Of a stretch of DNA of 64,000 nucleotides, positions 62,451 through 64,000 are shown piece after piece. Under the pieces are notes generated by a model. The model saw only the letters and a program-made list of their open reading frames with translations, did not search any database and was not told where the DNA came from. The position numbers and the translations under genes are program-made. Numbering within the stretch: position 1 is the stretch's first letter; each line of letters begins with the position of its first letter. Origin of the DNA: Pegea sp. RAD2-039 (taxonomy: Eukaryota > Chordata > Thaliacea > Salpida > Salpidae); the NCBI GenBank assembly GCA_034620365.1, contig JAQGEQ010000297.1:1-64000 (forward strand), read 5' to 3'.

Positions 62451-64000
62451 AGTAAAAGTTAGCTTGTCGACTAATTGAACCAACAATATTTCCTGTTGTT
62501 TAATGTTTTCTGTAAAATAGTGGTCACTAGATTAAACAAATTTTTAGTTCGGTTTCACATCATTTTTTAAGAAGTGAATGATTTGTTAGCTTAATAATCC
62601 ATTGTACCTTTATGTTAAAAGTTAGTTAAGTTAAAAATTTGAAAAATAATACTTATATACTGCTATAGCACTCTTTAACACCCATTGATCCAGCCATTTT
62701 TGCAGAAAATAATAAACTCAAATCTTTAGTATAACCTTTGCACCTTAACAAAATAAAAATAAAATAGTCTAAACAAATTAAAGTTGTTATATTGTTATCT
62801 ATCCACTTAACAGATTATTAAATTTAAGGTTTCTCTGTAAAGTTCCAATATTTTTTTGTGATCAAGCATAAACGTTATCAAAATAAAAGTTTGTAGGTCA
62901 GCAACGTTTTAAAAATCGAACTGATTTAAAAGAAAACAGAACCTTTAAACTATTCTTATAATGGTTTCTCAAGTGAAGTTTTTCCCCTTAATGTCAATTC
63001 TATCAGTTATTTTTAAGATATCCTGTAGATTCCTTTCTTTTGTTAACTAATCTAATGCTTTATAGAAGCAACAGTCAGTATTGTTTTAAATTAAAAAAAG
63101 CTTTTAGTTTGATGTCGTTACTATTTGTTCAATGAAAAGCAATAACTTAAGAAGTAATCGTGAGAAGAGTTATATTGTACACTTTTATCAAGCAAAAAAA
63201 ATCATTAATTTTCTAAACAATGATTTTTAACAATATTTCTGTGAGGTTAAAAACTGTAACCAACTTTAATAATTTATTAATGTATTTTAATTTCGAAAAT
63301 AACAAACAATTGAATCTTGAAATCCAAAATAAAAACACTCTGAATAACCAAGAAATAATATACAAAATTTCTGCTTAAAAAACAAAAATAGTAAAAAAAG
63401 TTCTGTTATTTACAAATGATGTGCGCAGTAATTCCGCAACTAGTGTTCTATCCTGCAATAAATTAATCATAAACTGTTTAAAGATGTTGTATAGACCTAA
63501 TTTGGTTTTTACAGGATAAAACACAGTTTAAACTAATTCTTTGATATTTGGGATTATGCAAAACGGCTCTATAATGGGAATAATAATTTTCAAAACTAAT
63601 TTTAAAAATTTTAATATCCAATTGGCTGCTTAGTTCAAAATTTACAAAGTTGGTGAAAAACGTGCAGAATTTAGCGTTCTAAATTTTTTGAATTACTTTT
63701 TCACTGAAACAAGCAGTCTATCAATTGAAATTTTGCTTCCAAAAAAGCAATCAGATATCAACGACTACGTATGATTTTCATTCCTTACTAAGATCTTTAT
63801 CTATTTCACTTATTTTTTGCAATGATTTCAAACATATAGCTATGTAAAACTCACATTTATTGGATCATTATGAAAAGACATCTTAAAGTTTTACAAAAAA
63901 ATCAGAGGTTAAAGTATAATAAACTTAACAGTTTAAAAAGAAGTGAAAGAAATCCAAATGTTAAAGTGATCATTACTATATAGTATTCTTTGTTTTCTAC
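62451..64000. other. Non-coding AT-rich stretch to window end
   Basis: I see no gene, RNA or repeat in this part. Confidence 0.5.

Overview
This window reads as nuclear DNA of an invertebrate animal: strongly AT-rich, multi-exon genes with short GT-AG introns, long non-coding stretches, non-LTR retrotransposons with a (TAAA)n tail, a probable tRNA-derived SINE, and many old tandem duplications. A Derlin gene and a POC5-like centriolar gene show it is eukaryotic, and the retroelements fit a metazoan. I cannot name the phylum from the sequence. Most real genes are split into exons of 60-250 bases, so I rebuilt them by joining open exons whose splice phases agree.

Layout. 1-1.1 kb: the 3' three coding exons of a tetraspan membrane-protein module, cut by the window start. 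2.5-11.1 kb: a diverged direct duplication of about 4 kb that carries relic exons of a cysteine-rich protein. 11.2-20.2 kb: no clear gene. It holds two copies of a ~0.5 kb repeat and, at 13.9-15.5 kb, eight perfect TGACGTCA palindromes. 20.3-21.5 kb: a single-exon, catalytically complete protein kinase. 25.8-26.2 kb: a decayed kinase copy inside a duplicated block that spans 21.1-24.4 and 25.8-28.3 kb. 30.3-32.9 kb: two tetraspan modules in tandem, probably spliced into one eight-TM protein, with conserved exon lengths. 35.1-39.3 kb (minus): a nearly intact CR1/Jockey-like LINE with one frameshift and one in-frame stop. 40.8-43.4 kb (plus): a seven-exon gene with an N-terminal ubiquitin-like domain. 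44.1-45.6 kb: a truncated LINE, a 15-bp minisatellite and a SINE fragment. 45.8-48.5 kb (minus): a POC5-like gene. 49.6-50.0 kb: a SINE-like repeat whose tail matches the LINE 3' end. 53.1-54.1 kb (minus): a complete seven-exon Derlin-2/3-type gene. 57.6-58.3 kb (minus): a single-exon RING-H2 protein. 60.8-62.5 kb: an 0.86 kb tandem duplication in non-coding DNA.

The genes do not form a pathway. Derlin and the RING-H2 protein, possibly an E3 ligase, both relate to ubiquitin-linked turnover, and the Ubl gene carries a ubiquitin-like fold, but no functional link is shown by their position. The main themes are local duplication followed by decay (tetraspan, kinase and cysteine-rich relics) and a LINE that may mobilise a partner SINE. 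All exon joins are inferred by eye and no database search was run.
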